64,000 bases of DNA from Ischnura elegans (GCF_921293095.1 NC_060259.1:7254001-7318000); one strand, 5' to 3'; counted from the first letter of the stretch, positions 10,265-22,251 are shown. A program made the numbers and translations. Notes: generated by a model not told the origin, from the sequence alone.

Positions 10265-11808
10265 TAGAGATGGGTCGAATAGCAGATTTCTCGAATTCGA
10301 ATATCGAATTCGAATATTAAATCATTGCTCGAATATTTGAATACCTCGAATTTCGAATACCTCGAATACTAAATGATGAATGCTGGAATGTTTGACTCGG
10401 TTGCCTATGCAGCAGGCAACACAAGATTTTGGGGAGTAATTTTGATTTACTTCAAAGGATTCGAACAGGAATTTAGCTGATTAATGAATATTTTAATTTT
10501 ATGGAAACAATTGGGCATATAATTAATTCAACTAACATCGCTTTACCCCCACTCCTGCTGCCAAGTGCTAGCTGACAATCTGAGGCGTTTTGCAAAATAC
10601 AGGTGCTTCTCCACCGGATTTTCTTCAATTATTTTCAGTCCATCTTTGGAAGTTCTCACGAGATAAGCAGATGAATTTGAATTTCTAGCGGGGGAAAAAC
10701 CCAATATCCTGAGAAAATATCCCTTCGACTGTGACAAAAGAGATTTATAGCATAACTCATAAATTGTAACTTGATATATGTTTTCGAAAAAAATACCGCA
10801 TCAACTTCCCAGAAGCTCAGTTGCGAGGATATTGAGTTTCGCCAGAATGCTAAGTCTCCGTCGTATTTTGACATTTATTTCTTTGCATAAAATGCTTAAA
10901 TAAACTCAGAAATATGTCGTGTTTGGTCTTATTCTTTTTGAAATTACGCGCACGTTACTAATATTTCAATTCAATAAAGGTGTAACATCAATTGACGAAA
11001 GTCATTCTTAGACACCTTTTGTGCTAATAGATGACTCATGCAGAGGTTGACCTCCACAGAAATGGGGAACTTCGAAGCTAGTAGGAAAAAAAAGGTCAGT
11101 GGGGGAGAAAAGGGAGGGCCCGAAACAAGTTTCTATTGTTCTCGTGTAACTTGGTATTTTTTCGAAGCTAAGGTCTTCGTAATATGATCCCTGCGCGGGC
11201 TGTGACCTTTTTTTTATTTCGAAGAAGAGGAAAGCCTCAGAGGGGGGGCTAGTGCTGAGTGGAGAGGGATACCGGATCTTGGGAAATGCGCTAATGTAAG
11301 TATCCCACGGTACTCACACAGCAGTTGACCTCCAGAAATGGGGAACTTCGAAGCAGGTAGCCAGAAAAAGGTCAGTGGGTGAGAAAAGGGGGGAGGGCGT
11401 GAAACACGTTTTTTTTGTTATCGTAACTCGATATTTTTTTCGAAGCAGGGGTCTTCTCCCATGGCACTGAGGTTCTCCTGGTGGGGGGAATCGGGGATTT
11501 TCAGATTTTTTCACCCGAGCATTTTCGGTTCCCCTCGTCGAACTCTTTTCACCGCTAAAATCCACGAATTTGATGTAATTCGTCAACTTGCGTAAAACGG
11601 CACCGCGAGCACTAAATGACTACAGTTCTCTACATTTTTCCGAGTCAACTACCAACGACGTGCGTGCGACAGTGTATGACGCGAAATTCAAAGTATTCGA
11701 GGTATTCGAGGCGGTACTTTTCGCATAACTATTCGAAACCTCGAATATCGAATACTTTCTAGTATTCGAGGTATTCGAGTATTCGCGGATACTATTCGCA
11801 CATCTCTA
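10265..11808. mobile_element. Non-autonomous hAT-like element, copy 1
   Basis: Ends are TAGAGATGGGTCGAATAG and, inverted, TAGAGATGTGCGAATAGT, a hAT-style TIR. The flanks are an A followed by a run of Ts on both sides (about ATTTTTTT), compatible with an 8-bp duplication. Subterminal regions are packed with CGAATA/TATTCG words. The interior includes a duplicated segment (near 11045 and 11330) with TTGACCTCCA, GGGGAACTTCGAAG and AAAAAGGTCAGTGGG. No transposase. A second family member lies at 60551-62205 and a fragment of the duplicated segment near 46575. Confidence 0.8.
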
Positions 11809-12689
11809 ATTTTTTTAAACAATTTACGACATAATTTAATTTTTTAGATTTTTGTCATAATGCGTAACAAAGTAGGATGCTAATTCAAAGATGATCTAAG
11901 AAGTGAACCTCATTTTATTAAAAAAAAACAAGAAGCAATTACTTAGTCAAATGTGTGTAATGTAACGGATAATTTTTTATCTTGCACGGCGGTAGGAATG
12001 ATATTTCGAAGCATTTGGAGATGCACCCAAGAACATAAAAGATATTTAAATACTGCTGCATCTTCCTCCAAAATACAGACATTTTCAGCAAAAAACAACT
12101 TATGGAGACGAAAAAAAGAAACTAGCATTAGCAGAAGGATGTCTTTCTATGCTATTTTTCATAATCACCCTTCATATCTAAGATCTGTACATCACAAGTT
12201 ATCAAAATGGTTTTGCATCGCACATGATACATAACGCCGTTCAAACAGCTGCTGGTTTGTTGCCCGCAGATGTGGAAAATATTGTAGTTAAAATATTTTT
12301 TATTTCTACATTACACTGTGCGTGTTCAAATGCTGAATGAATTTTGTGAAACTGCGGAAGTTGAATATCAGAAAATACTTGGTTACTGTAAAACGCACTA
12401 GTTACCTTTTTAGTCAGCTGTAGACAGAATTTTTAAATTATACCACACTATGAATTAGAATTTGAATTGAAACTAGAATTTTAGAAGAGAGTTTTGAAAA
12501 AGAATTTTCAAATTTAGCTAGAGTCTATACACAATCAATCACCTCTTTTTCAAAATGCTATTGAAGTTATTAAAGGTGATAAAATTTTGGTAATCAAAAG
12601 TAGCGAATGAAGTTAAAAATATCTGAATCAAAAGCGGACAGAGAGTAATTTTCTTCAATTAACCATTGGTAAGAGCATAAGTGAGCTCG

Positions 12690-12733
12690 AAGTGGGTGCA
12701 ATAAATCATTATCATGATTTATTGCACCCACTT
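12690..12733. repeat. Inverted repeat, 20-bp arms, 4-nt loop
   Basis: Perfect arms AAGTGGGTGCAATAAATCAT at 12690-12709 and its complement at 12714-12733, around TATC. Located inside the hAT transposase relic. Confidence 0.95.
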
Positions 12734-12738
12734 CATTC

Positions 12739-12768
12739 GTGCAGATATCATGATCATGATATCTGCAC
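12739..12768. repeat. Perfect 30-bp palindrome
   Basis: GTGCAGATATCATGA followed immediately by its reverse complement, with no loop. It lies five bases after the preceding inverted repeat. Confidence 0.95.
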
Positions 12769-12970
12769 AAATCTATTCAATATCTATTCGAATCACATTA
12801 AAAATTTCTATAGTAACTGCAAAGATTATTTAGAAGAGTGGACGATATATTAAAATTATATTGAACATTTTCATTGGATTACATTAAAACAAGAACTTAA
12901 TTGGAAAGATGTTCTAAAATCATTCGATCCATGTGCATAAAATTTTCCAAGTAATATTATTTCCAAAAAT

Positions 12971-14812
12971 GATCTTTTAAATTATGTATTATTATAGTAT
13001 TCTACCAATTAAGGTAGGTTTCCATGGAGTATTCCAGAAGCGATCTGGGAGCCTCCCTTTCCTTCCAGCACTACCTTCTTTAATTCACTGTAAGGCCTAC
13101 TCTCTTTGAATCTATCTAAAAATCCTATTCTTTTCCTTCCCCTCCCTAGTTTCCCCAACATTCCACCCTCCAACACCATTTTCAACATCCCCTCACCGCT
13201 AAGCACTAACTCCATCCATACCTTCTGTCTCCTCCGTATCTCATCTAAAAGCTGCCTCTCCTCGCCAACCATATCTAGCACTTCGTCGTTCCTTTTCCTC
13301 TCCGTCCATTTCACCCTCTCCATTCTTCTCCATACCCACCTACTTCTCCATCCTTCTGGAAATTTTCCATTTCCTCACACTGTCTTTTCCACCAAGCCTC
13401 CCTTGCCCTCTTAGTTTCACGTCGTAATCGATTATTCAGTTCCCTATACATTCTTTTTCCCTGTTCTGTGTCCACGTTCTTCCACTTCCTCCTCTCCTCC
13501 ATTTCCCTTATCATGTTCTCCGTTACCCACGGCTTCTTTATCCTTCTACTGTCAACGTAACCAATTGACTTCTCCGCCGCTTTGACTATTCTCGTTTTAA
13601 TATTATCCCATCTTTCCTCAACAGTCTTAGAACTATCAATGTCCCGCATACTGGTGTCCACTGGTTCCTGATATTCTCTCCTCACACTCCCCTTCAGGGC
13701 TTCTACGTTCCATTTCTTCGCCTTCCTAACTTTCGTAAGTCTTTTGAATCTTACGTTGCATTTCATGAGCACTAGATTGTGGTCCGAATCCGCATCCGCT
13801 GCAGGGAAGCTGCGCGAGTTTTTCACACTATTCCTAAACCTCTGTCTTACCATAATGTAGTCTATTTGATATCTGCCTATATCCCCTGGACTTTTCCACG
13901 TGTACCTTTGCCCTTTATGATGATTGAACCACGTGTTTGTGATAAATAATTTGTTTCTCCTACAAAATTCTGCTGCTTTCTCTCCCCTGTCGTTCCGTTT
14001 TCCTAGACCAAAATCTCCTATTTCGTTTCCATCCCTGCCTTCCCCGACTGAGGCGTTCCAGTCCCCCATTACTACCAGATTTTTCATACACGGGGTGTCT
14101 AATTATTTCCTCGAGCTGTTTATACACCTCATCTACTTCTTCCTCCCTATGATTGCTAGTGGGCATGTAAACTTGGACCACCACAAGGTTTATGGGCTGC
14201 GCCTCAATTTCTACTACCAGAATCCTATCCCTTACCTGGTTTATGCCTACCACACGCTTACCCATCTTCCCGTTTAATACTAAAGCTACCCCTCGCTGGC
14301 TTTCCTCCCCACCACTATATATAACTCTATACCCATCACTCCAATAGTCTCCCCCATCCCTCCACCTCACCTCGCATAATCCTAAGATGTCTATCCTCCC
14401 TTTATCCATTTCCCTTTTGATATTTTCTAACTTCCCCGCCCTCATCATAGTCCTCACATTCCACGTCCCTACATTTATAGCCGACTTCTTCTTCTCCATC
14501 TTCTTGGTCTTCTTTTCTTCCTTTTTCATTGCTGATGCTGCTGCTGATGATGATAAGTGTCTGCAAGGATTTCGCATGTTGACGACCCCGAGGACCTTGA
14601 CGACCTCGCTGCCTTGCCCGACACCCGCCCTCTGCGAACGGGTCCCGGGCGATGAGATTCCGAGGCTCATTTGGTTGTACTCCATGTTTTCAGGGAAGAG
14701 ATAGTTGGTAGGGTTTCCCACTTCCATTCCAACAGTGTTATTCACGTGACACCATCACATGGACTACCTTTCGTCTGGCTCCTACCCTTCGACCTATCTG
14801 GATCTTTTTAAT
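12971..14812 (-). mobile_element. LINE family A, second copy, antisense, with TSD
   Basis: The element is 12983-14800 on the minus strand; its 3' tail TATTATTATAGT lies at the low-coordinate end. GATCTTTTAAAT (12971-12982) and GATCTTTTTAAT (14801-14812) form a 12-bp target duplication with one difference. Removing the element restores the hAT frame as KNDLFNEVPLFKKI. It carries an endonuclease domain but lacks most of the reverse transcriptase by internal deletion: compared with the copy at 6621, about 1.4 kb (7195 to 8584 there) is missing. Its 5' leader reappears as a fragment at 19514-19690. Confidence 0.9.
13009..14745 (-). pseudogene. LINE family A ORF, internally deleted
   Basis: On the minus strand the frame starts near 14745 with MNNTVGMEVGNPTNYLFPEN. 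It continues through a serine/lysine-rich linker into the endonuclease: INVGTWNVRTMMRAGK, DILGLCEVRW, GGDYWSDGYRVIYSGG, VVVQVYMPTS. After a frameshift near 14080 it reads MGDWNASVGEGRDG, RYTWKSPGDIGRYQIDYI and DADSDHNLVLMKC, an AP-type endonuclease with its usual blocks. Following ENFQKDGEVGG the frame jumps to MERVKW, the region downstream of the RT core, so palm and fingers are absent. The C-terminus ends GILHGNLP like the other copy. It cannot encode reverse transcriptase. Confidence 0.88.
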
Positions 14813-15175
14813 GAGGTACCATTATTTAAAAAAATATATTGGTTAGAAAAGGGTAAAATCTTAGGCATCACCACAAATCTTGATGGAGTACAAATGGTTA
14901 TATATATTTCATCATTTGAAACAAAGCATATTCCATACAATAGTGCACTAAAATTAAGAAATATTCTTTGCCCTTACCACAAGCTAATGCTGCGACTGAA
15001 TGCGTTTTTGTACTGCTGTAAATAAAGTGTGTGCATCAGAAAAATCACCATTTATCAAGTGTTGAGACTTTAAAAGCAACTCAATGAGTGAAATGAATTT
15101 CCAACTAAACAAACAAACTAAAGAAACAAATTCGTGTGAAAAATTTCATGATATTTTCCGCAAAAGTAATGAAGA
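14801..15175 (+). pseudogene. hAT-type transposase, 3' part (dimerisation domain)
   Basis: Resumes directly after the LINE: LFNEVPLFKKI, then ISSFETKHIPYN (about 14909). After a +1 shift comes LPLPQANAATECVF (about 14970-15011), which corresponds to the conserved LPGTNAxxERVFS motif of the hAT C-terminal dimerisation domain. SSVETLKA follows near 15055, then a lysine-rich end. The arginine of ERVFS is replaced by cysteine and a stop follows. Together with 11860-12982 this forms one gene of roughly 1.5 kb. Confidence 0.72.
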
Positions 15176-15557
15176 AAATCACTCAAATATAAGAAAAACC
15201 CAAAGAAAAAAATTATTCTAAACTTAATTTTTAATGCTTTGTATTTGTAAATTGTAATTGTGTTGACATTAAAAAAATATATTTAAAAATACTATTTTTG
15301 CGTTGTAAACATTCTTTTGATTGAAACCATTTCTGCGGTTGGATGGTTGACTAGCACAATTAAAACTCCATGTTCACATTTCAGTTTATTATCCTATTAA
15401 TTTTGTCGTTTTATGATACTTCTCTTTAATCGTCAAATTTTTATTACACTGCATGATGCAATCAAAATAAAAGCTGGATTCATGCATTTCTTTTATGCTT
15501 TACCTTTACTTTCGGACATAGCCAATATCTTTTTAAACGGAGTTTTGTGCGGCAAAT

Positions 15558-15665
15558 CAAAAGGATGTTTAGAGAAATAAATAATCAAATGCGAAGTGAA
15601 ACTAAGAGGGAGTCCTGTCGGAAAATACTGCGAGGAAATGGAAAAATTTCGGAAGGGAGGGGGGG
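15558..15665 (+). mobile_element. Small LINE family A fragment
   Basis: AAAAGGATGTTTAGAGAAAT, then AATCAAATGCGAAGTGAAACT and GAGGAAATGGAAAAATTTC, matches the linker region of the LINE at about 7080-7190 with substitutions and a deletion. Degenerate relic. Confidence 0.7.
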
Positions 15666-15685
15666 GTAAGCACGTTGCATATTTT

Positions 15686-16030
15686 CTCTATGACCTTTGA
15701 CCCCCAATATGACTTTCGGAGGTCAAAATAAATTGTTATGCGGATCTATGAACTGCCTAATCGACTTTGGCACCCTTCAAAACCAATGGTTTGACACGTT
15801 CGTTGTCATGATGGCCCGACGTTTAACTCTATGACCTTTGACCCCCATTGAGACCTCAGTGGTCAAAACCTTTGACCTCCGTATTAACCTTGGGGGTCAA
15901 TTAGTGAATAATACAGGTGTTTGGACACTACCAATGACTTAGGCACCCTATAAAACCCATGGATCGACACCTTTGTTGGTATGCTATTCTTTTTGACACC
16001 CTTATGACCTTGACGGTGACCTTACTGGGT
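15686..16030 (+). repeat. Dispersed repeat with TGACCTTTGACCCC motifs, copy 1
   Basis: Contains TGACCTTTGACCCC at 15691 and 15832, plus CCTTTGACCTCC near 15868 and several shorter GGTCA words. The same segment occurs in inverted orientation at about 23570-23990, sharing for example CCCATGGATCGACACCTTTG and GACTTTGGCACCCTTCAAAA. The motif is two AGGTCA-type half sites spaced by one base. Repeat origin is clear from the second copy; regulatory function is not. Confidence 0.75.
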
Positions 16031-17517
16031 CAACAGTTGAATTTTCGTAAATAAAAGTGCTATTTTTGGGTTTCTCGGGTCGGAAAACCTAAGAATTGAC
16101 ATCTTGGTCAATGAAATTCAGACTTTTTTCTATCTCGACTTTATTTACATTTAAACCCCCATAAGGCAAATTCAAATTTTTTGTTTGGACCCACATTGAG
16201 AGGTCAAAAATGTAGAATTTTTCTTACACTCAACAAAACTTAGGACCTTTCCCCATAAGTGTGCCAATTTTCATGAATATTGCTTGATGCAAAGTTTTAT
16301 TGATGCAAATTACAGGTCAAAAATGGCACACGACCCTTGGGACAGTCTGTATATTCATTTTCTTGGAATGTCACCGTTAGGTTAATCTACTAGTAAATAA
16401 GTAATATTTCTAAAATAATTTTGCCTTTTTGTGGACCCCTCCCTTCACCCTTTGTGAAATATCGTGGGATTTTGCTCCACGCCTTCTTTCTAATCTCACG
16501 AAGGATTTTTCAAAATGCGTATTTTCAGCGTAAATACGTTAATCTAGGCTTCAGGTCTACTTACTTATATGGTCTAAGTTTGTATTGAAAAACAGCTGAC
16601 AGCTGTGTGAATAAAAAGCTTAGTCTACCGTTGATTGTTAAAGAGAATGGACGTTTTTCTTTCTTACCCAACCTGCGCCAACAATGTCTTTACATGGAGT
16701 GAGCATACACTACTTTCACTGATTAGAATGAAAGTTTTGGAATTCAAATGAAAGGTGAAATATAAATTTCACAATATTTTTAAAAAATCACAAAATTTTG
16801 TCACCTTTGGAAAGTTTTTTTTACAGCCATGAGAAGTGCTATAAGAATTAAATGAGCTTGATTTGTAGGACTATCACAAGGCAAAGCCTTTTTTAATACC
16901 AGTGCTTATGTTGATTTTTCATCAAATATGACTTTGAAACAAGAAAAAAGGAAATTTTTGCATTTGCAATCAAGGCATTATCTCAAAAAATCCAACTTTG
17001 AAACTTGCCAAAAGTGGCTAAAATATAAAAGTAACAATCAACATTAAGAAGATGTAAACAGAGAGGGTAATAGTTTTGTTATTTATTCATAATGATTTTT
17101 AAAAGTTGACATGCCATGTACATAAGCCAAACTGGCCCATAGTGATTATTGACAATGATAGTTGGAATTTTCCAAACATTAAGTTGTATGAAGAGTAAAA
17201 TAAATTTGCCACACAGTGTTTCTTAATTGACATTACTCTGCAAGGGATGCACAGCAACCTTTGACTCAGCTGGCAGCTGGTTTTTCCAACATTTATTTTG
17301 GTGATGGTTCAGGCATTGGTTCCAGTTCCAACCTTGGGAATTGGTGGAACTAAAACCAAATAACTGAACCAACACATCCCTATTTTTTACAAACATAGAA
17401 GAACTGACATAAAATAATTTAAATCTGGACTGAACACATGCTCACGAAAAAAGAGATCAGTACATGTCTCATACAGCTCATCAATTATCACTAACGTGAT
17501 GATACCATAGCATAAGT
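16031..17517. other. Unassigned AT-rich sequence
   Basis: No open frame of note and no inverted ends recognised. GGTCA words persist to about 16320 (for example near 16200 and 16313), so the repeat above may extend further than the part shared with its second copy. Confidence 0.4.
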
Positions 17518-18638
17518 ACAGTACACTTCCGATTATCCGAGCTAATGATGCGTAGAGACGGCACGAATAATTGGGAAAGACGGATAATCCAAACTTTACT
17601 TTTATTTAATGTAATTCTCAAATTAACGTAATTCAAACAATCTACTAATACTTACGCACATTGCCTTTTATTTTTGGATCGTTTTTCGAAATCGTTAAGA
17701 GCTTTTTCTTCCCGACCGCGATCTTTTTCGTGGTGATAACGTGATTGTACTAGTATTCCTACTGCTACATGAAATATCTGCAGGTTTCCGAAAACCAAAC
17801 ACCCGTGGCTGCGAGGTCACAGATTCAGAAAAGTGGGTTGCAAGAATGCTTCGAAACCACTGCGCGACGCCGGACCCTACATTGACAGGCACCATGCCGA
17901 GTAGTCACGTCTCGCTCAAGTTACCTGGGATACAACTGCTGTGGGACGCGGATCCGTAATCACTGTGACCGATACCGCGCCGCGATACTTGGAAAAGAGG
18001 AGCACGGAACTGCCGTGAAAGCAACGGACGCGCGATTACGCCATCGCGCAGTGTCGGTCATAGGAAACCAGGACTCAAGGCAAATTGTCTACGCTGGTGA
18101 GTGCTTGGCTATGACTCTTGCTATCTCTACTTCCACTTCCCCAACTGCTTTCAATTCTACTATTCCATTCCTCACTAGTTTGGCCTTGACTGGTAACGGC
18201 GTAAAAATGCCTGAGTGCGACGAAATATCCTGTTTCCTAGGGTCGTATTGAAGGTCGCATGCGAGGCCATGGCAATAATTGCGCATTTGCGATATGAAAT
18301 ACACAATTACAGATCGTAAGTAACATTTCTCTGAATTTGCATATGAATAACCATTGAAGAATCTTCTACAATTAATCAATGCTCGAGCAGACGTAAAAGT
18401 AAACTTGAAATATTCTTCGTCCGCAAGTAGATAAAATAATTCCACTTTAAGAAAGGGATTCTGATGGAAATGATTAGCCCGGTGAAGCATTGTATTTTTC
18501 TAAATGCAAATATCTTGGTGCCTTTGCATTCGATTTTTTTAAATAACGATCACAGAAAACTTCTAAAGACCATGAACTAGTGCACGGATGACCCGCAGTC
18601 AGGATAAACCGCAGCCGGATAATCGGGAGTCTGCTGTG
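17518..18638. mobile_element. Tigger/pogo-like non-autonomous element
   Basis: The left end CAGTACACTTCCGATTATCC follows TA. The right end, reversed, reads CAGCAGACTCCCGATTATCC. These match each other at most positions and resemble Tigger-type ends (CAGT...CCGATTATCCG). The right TA appears mutated to TG. Interior frames on either strand show no DDE transposase. The 3' half (from about 18100) resembles 29150-29770, giving a second diverged family member. Confidence 0.7.
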
Positions 18639-19513
18639 CACTATTATAAACTTAATTTTTCCCTTGATTGCAATACATATTCACATAGAAGCAATATTAA
18701 CTAGATATATCAGTTGATAGTTTAAGCCCCAAGAAATATGAGTATTCAGCTTACATGAGTGGCAGCTGGAAACAGAAGGTCAATGACAGAACAGCCAGGA
18801 CTAGTGAGCTGCTCTTCATCAAGAGAAACTGCCACTGGACCACGGATACTGAACTCTACCGGGTCACGATGTGAAGGAAGGCGTGAGCGCAAATGGGGTG
18901 CAGCCATGCTTAAAGCCACGTGTCAGAGAAGACATCAGTAGATTCCAATTCTCAATGCTGCCCACCCATCTGGTCACCTTACAGGCAGCTAAATTTCAGG
19001 ACAGTATGCCAACAAAATCATAGTGATCTACAATATTGTTTCATAGGAGGATACCAGTAGATACAGCTACGCTGATTTACCTTTAGAAAAATGAAATTAT
19101 GAAAATTATTATGATTTGGACTTTATTAATGGCAAAAGAAGAAATGAACCATGTTAATACTCTAATAAAAACAAGTATAAAGGCTTATATTAAGATCAAT
19201 CATAACCTGTGATCACTTGGGTGGAGAGCTATATAAACCCCAACATTTATTTTCGTTGCTATTTTGTTATTATTTATTTAGCTTCCTGGTTAATAAGTAT
19301 ATTTTTCTAATATTTCCGACTGTATCTTCAAACATGGATCCCTTGAAGCAGTAATTTAGGATACCTGACTCTTATAACGCTGACGCTAACGACAAAGTAC
19401 TAAGACTGGAAGTCCAGAAGTCCATTATTTGTAACACTAGAATTTATTTTAAAAATTGCTTAAGCGCAGAAAAAAACAAGAATTCATTTCAAAGCATAAA
19501 AAATTGTAATTAG
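18639..19513. other. Unassigned
   Basis: No gene, repeat or structural RNA recognised. Confidence 0.4.
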
Positions 19514-19690
19514 TGCCCGAGGCTCATTTGATTGAACTTGCATGTTTTTGGGCAGATAGCTGGTGACGTTATGTCCATTGCAACAGTTACTTTACACCAA
19601 CACCTTGCTTTATACCAACATATTGCTTTATACCAACATATTGCTTTGACACCATCACATGGACTACCTGACACCTGGCTTTAAACCTTC
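19514..19690 (-). mobile_element. LINE family A 5' leader fragment
   Basis: CCGAGGCTCATTTG, then GACACCATCACATGGACTACC, and ACCTAT match the 5' end of the antisense copy at 14650-14800. On the minus strand the start of the ORF reads MDITSPA...NQMSLG against MEVGNPT...NQMSLG there. The rest of the element is absent. A 20-bp tandem repeat (19604-19656) is inserted in the leader. Confidence 0.75.
19604..19656 (+). repeat. 20-bp tandem repeat, about 2.5 copies
   Basis: TATACCAACATATTGCTT recurs with a 20-base period; the first copy reads CACCAACACCTTGCTT. Confidence 0.85.
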
Positions 19691-20640
19691 AACCTATATT
19701 GTATGGGTACCTCTACAGGAAATAATTGAGAATTACACCCACCAGAGCAGCTCCAGCCCAGCTAGCACAGATTTGACCTTATCCTTGGAGAAATCTGATA
19801 TTTTGGGGATAAACTTATCCTCCATGCTCAATTTCCCTTTTTTCCAGCATTTCAAGCATTTGGAGATGGGCTGTCACAGTGCCAAAATTGGACGCATAGT
19901 GGCACTGACTTCCTCCGTTTAACGACATTGGTCATGTTTACCATTGTAAATTTTTGCTTCCAGCGAAGTTTATGAAAAAAACGTATATTTTTGTCTATGC
20001 AGTAATAATTAAAATTATAATGCTACCCGATCATCCTTGTTGTGTCCCTGGGTTTGATGGGGGCTATGCCAGTATGCACAGGCATATTAAGATGTTTGGC
20101 ATAAAAAGCAAAATATTATGGATTAAGTGCATTTATGGAAGCGACACATTGCCTGTGATTGTGGAATGAATGGAAAGTAATAGTAATTGCAAATATCAAT
20201 TTCTTGGGTAACAATAATGGATTTCGAATTTGTGAAAGAAAATCATGCATAAGTAATTTCAATCATCTTTGCTATGATGTGATAAGGCTTTCATGGACTC
20301 GGACAGTACGATTTGTGTTTACCGCAGAGGGTATAATGACTGCTCCATGTTCTACAGCAATATATGTCATATCAAGATGAATATTTCATAAAATTTATCA
20401 ATATTTGAGCAACCATTTTGTTTATTTTCTACTTTATTTTGTCAGATTTCTTGATAAGTACACACTTAAACTTATGTAAATGTGTAACAGAGTGTAAATA
20501 TAAACCTACTTTTAAGACTAGTGTGGTATTGGCTTTAGATAGTGAAAGATCCATTGCATTATATTTCATCATTGCATATTTTTATACAGCAGTATCCCAC
20601 ATATGGTGTCAAATATCTCAGAGGCATCTCACATAAAGAT

Positions 20641-20672
20641 ATACAGACATTATAATTATATAATGTCTGTAT
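20641..20672. repeat. Inverted repeat, 14-bp perfect arms
   Basis: ATACAGACATTATA and its complement around a 4-base centre ATTA. Confidence 0.95.
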
Positions 20673-20765
20673 GTTGCCTTTAATAGACTCGATGATGGAC
20701 TCTAATGACATCATGTATGATCTCATAGACATACAAACCTCTCTGAGACAAATAAGGGTGGTCAT

Positions 20766-20822
20766 ACAGATTTAGCCTCATCCCTGAATATATAAATGTA
20801 TTTAGGGATGAGGCTAATCTGT
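20766..20822. repeat. Inverted repeat, ~24-bp arms
   Basis: ACAGATTTAGCCTCATCCCT and, across a short loop, AGGGATGAGGCTAATCTGT; one extra T and one mismatch interrupt the arms. Confidence 0.92.
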
Positions 20823-21471
20823 GCTAGCTGAGAATGGGCATAGGAACACTCAGGCCTTTCCACAATGAATATGCAGCCCAAGGGAAAGGAAGACTAGGTA
20901 AATGAAAACTGTAGTCATTTTACACATGTCATTCAACAAGAATATAGTTTGAATAGAACAGAAGATATCCTACGAAGACAGGGTGATTTTGAATCATGAT
21001 CAATACACCCTAACAAAATCAACCAAAATAATTGCTGAACATCTGAATCTCAATGATAACTACCCTGAATAGTGTTACATATGGCCTAATTAGGCCTATT
21101 ACTTTACATGTATAAAGACAAGTAAAAGATTAAGTTTCATAGGGAAAGGAAGAAGGTAAATTAAAATTTCATTACATACAGTTATCTGACTAAAAATTTA
21201 CTAATGAAAAGGTTAACTGATAATGTGAGAAAGACAACGTAATATCACTCACTTATATTTAAAGGTATCGGGCTGGGCCAAAATAAGGCTATGCGAGATT
21301 AAAAAAATACAAAGAGGTTTTAGAGAGGCCAGAAGATGGAGATTGGTATAAGAAACTGAATCAATGCAATGCTTCATTGAAAATGTGAAACCATAATAGG
21401 TCTTTAGTGAAATAACGCACTGACCACTACGTGAAAGGAAACTCTAACTAGGTATGAAATATGCAACTGAG

Positions 21472-21525
21472 TTTCCCAGTCCATGTATGAATTTATGAAT
21501 AAACAATAATTTATGGACTGGGAAA
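21472..21525. repeat. Inverted repeat, 13-bp arms
   Basis: TTTCCCAGTCCAT at 21472-21484 and ATGGACTGGGAAA at 21513-21525, with a 28-base AT-rich spacer. Confidence 0.9.
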
Positions 21526-22237
21526 TGAATAATATAAGGGACCATAAAATATATTTTTAATGAGTTTTTGATGAGAAGCTATTCCTTCACCGCTGCGAAT
21601 GAAAGACACGAAATTTACACATTCCTTGGATGGCTAATCGAAAAATATAGTTTATCAAGATCATGATTACGATTATTTCGACTGAACGCGTTCCCCGCAC
21701 AATTTTTTGCGCTCATTACCGTGAAAGTTGGGCTAACATTCAAAGATAATTCATCACTCACTTCGACAATCTCTATTATGTATATATTAACTGTTGAAAA
21801 TTTTACGTTAACCGCATAAATAGATATCAATGTGGGGACGTTGATGAAATTACGTTATATCTCTCACAATTCTCGAATTGGAAGACAATAACGACATCCC
21901 TGAATAAATTAGCACGTGGACATGCATACCTACGCAAAGATTCTTCTAAAAGCTCTTGTAGCAGCTTACGTAAAGCCGCAAGAATCATTATATACAGAAT
22001 CCAAAGACCAATTATCCGACATAGCCATGGGTCTACGCTAGCAACGCAATATATAGCTGCATTGATGAGCCATCATGCTATCCAGACGGTTAGAGAACAA
22101 GAATACCCAACGAAGCATGTTGACGTCTTTCTAAGTTTGCAATAATTGCTATCACTGGCATACACTTACCGAGCTCAAACCCTCTCTCAAGTAGCAGAGT
22201 TTTATTTTCACTGTCATGCCGGTCTTACAGTCTCGAG

Positions 22238-22251
22238 TTGCCAAGGAAACA
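22238..22251 (+). promoter_or_regulatory. X-box-like motif (RFX site)
   Basis: GTTGCCAAGGAAAC fits the RFX consensus RYYVYY-N(1-3)-RRHRAC with a two-base spacer. A short ATG frame begins near 22328 (MMKSFDGDTADDFKYLC, then stop). In animals such sites sit close upstream of ciliary genes, but no ciliary gene is visible and a single match of this length may be chance. Confidence 0.25.

Larger units (their letters stand above)
11860..12982 (+). pseudogene. hAT-type transposase (zf-BED/DUF4371-like), 5' part
   Basis: Collinear remnants in shifting frames: an N-terminal BED-like zinc finger with HFIKKK, CNV and the HGGRNDISKHL signature (about 11900-12010); AASSSKIQTF (about 12055); an AEGCLSYHAFHNH-like piece (about 12130); LNEFCETAEVEYQKILGYCKTH (about 12330-12400); FEKEFSNLARVY (about 12495); and NCKDYLEEWT (12817-12846), ending KNDLLN at the LINE boundary. 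This order is that of the DUF4371/hAT-dimerisation proteins spread through animal genomes. Such proteins cut and paste DNA as nuclear transposases. The frame resumes at 14801 with FNEVPLFKKI. Two palindromes at 12690-12768 lie inside it. Inactive. Confidence 0.75.
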
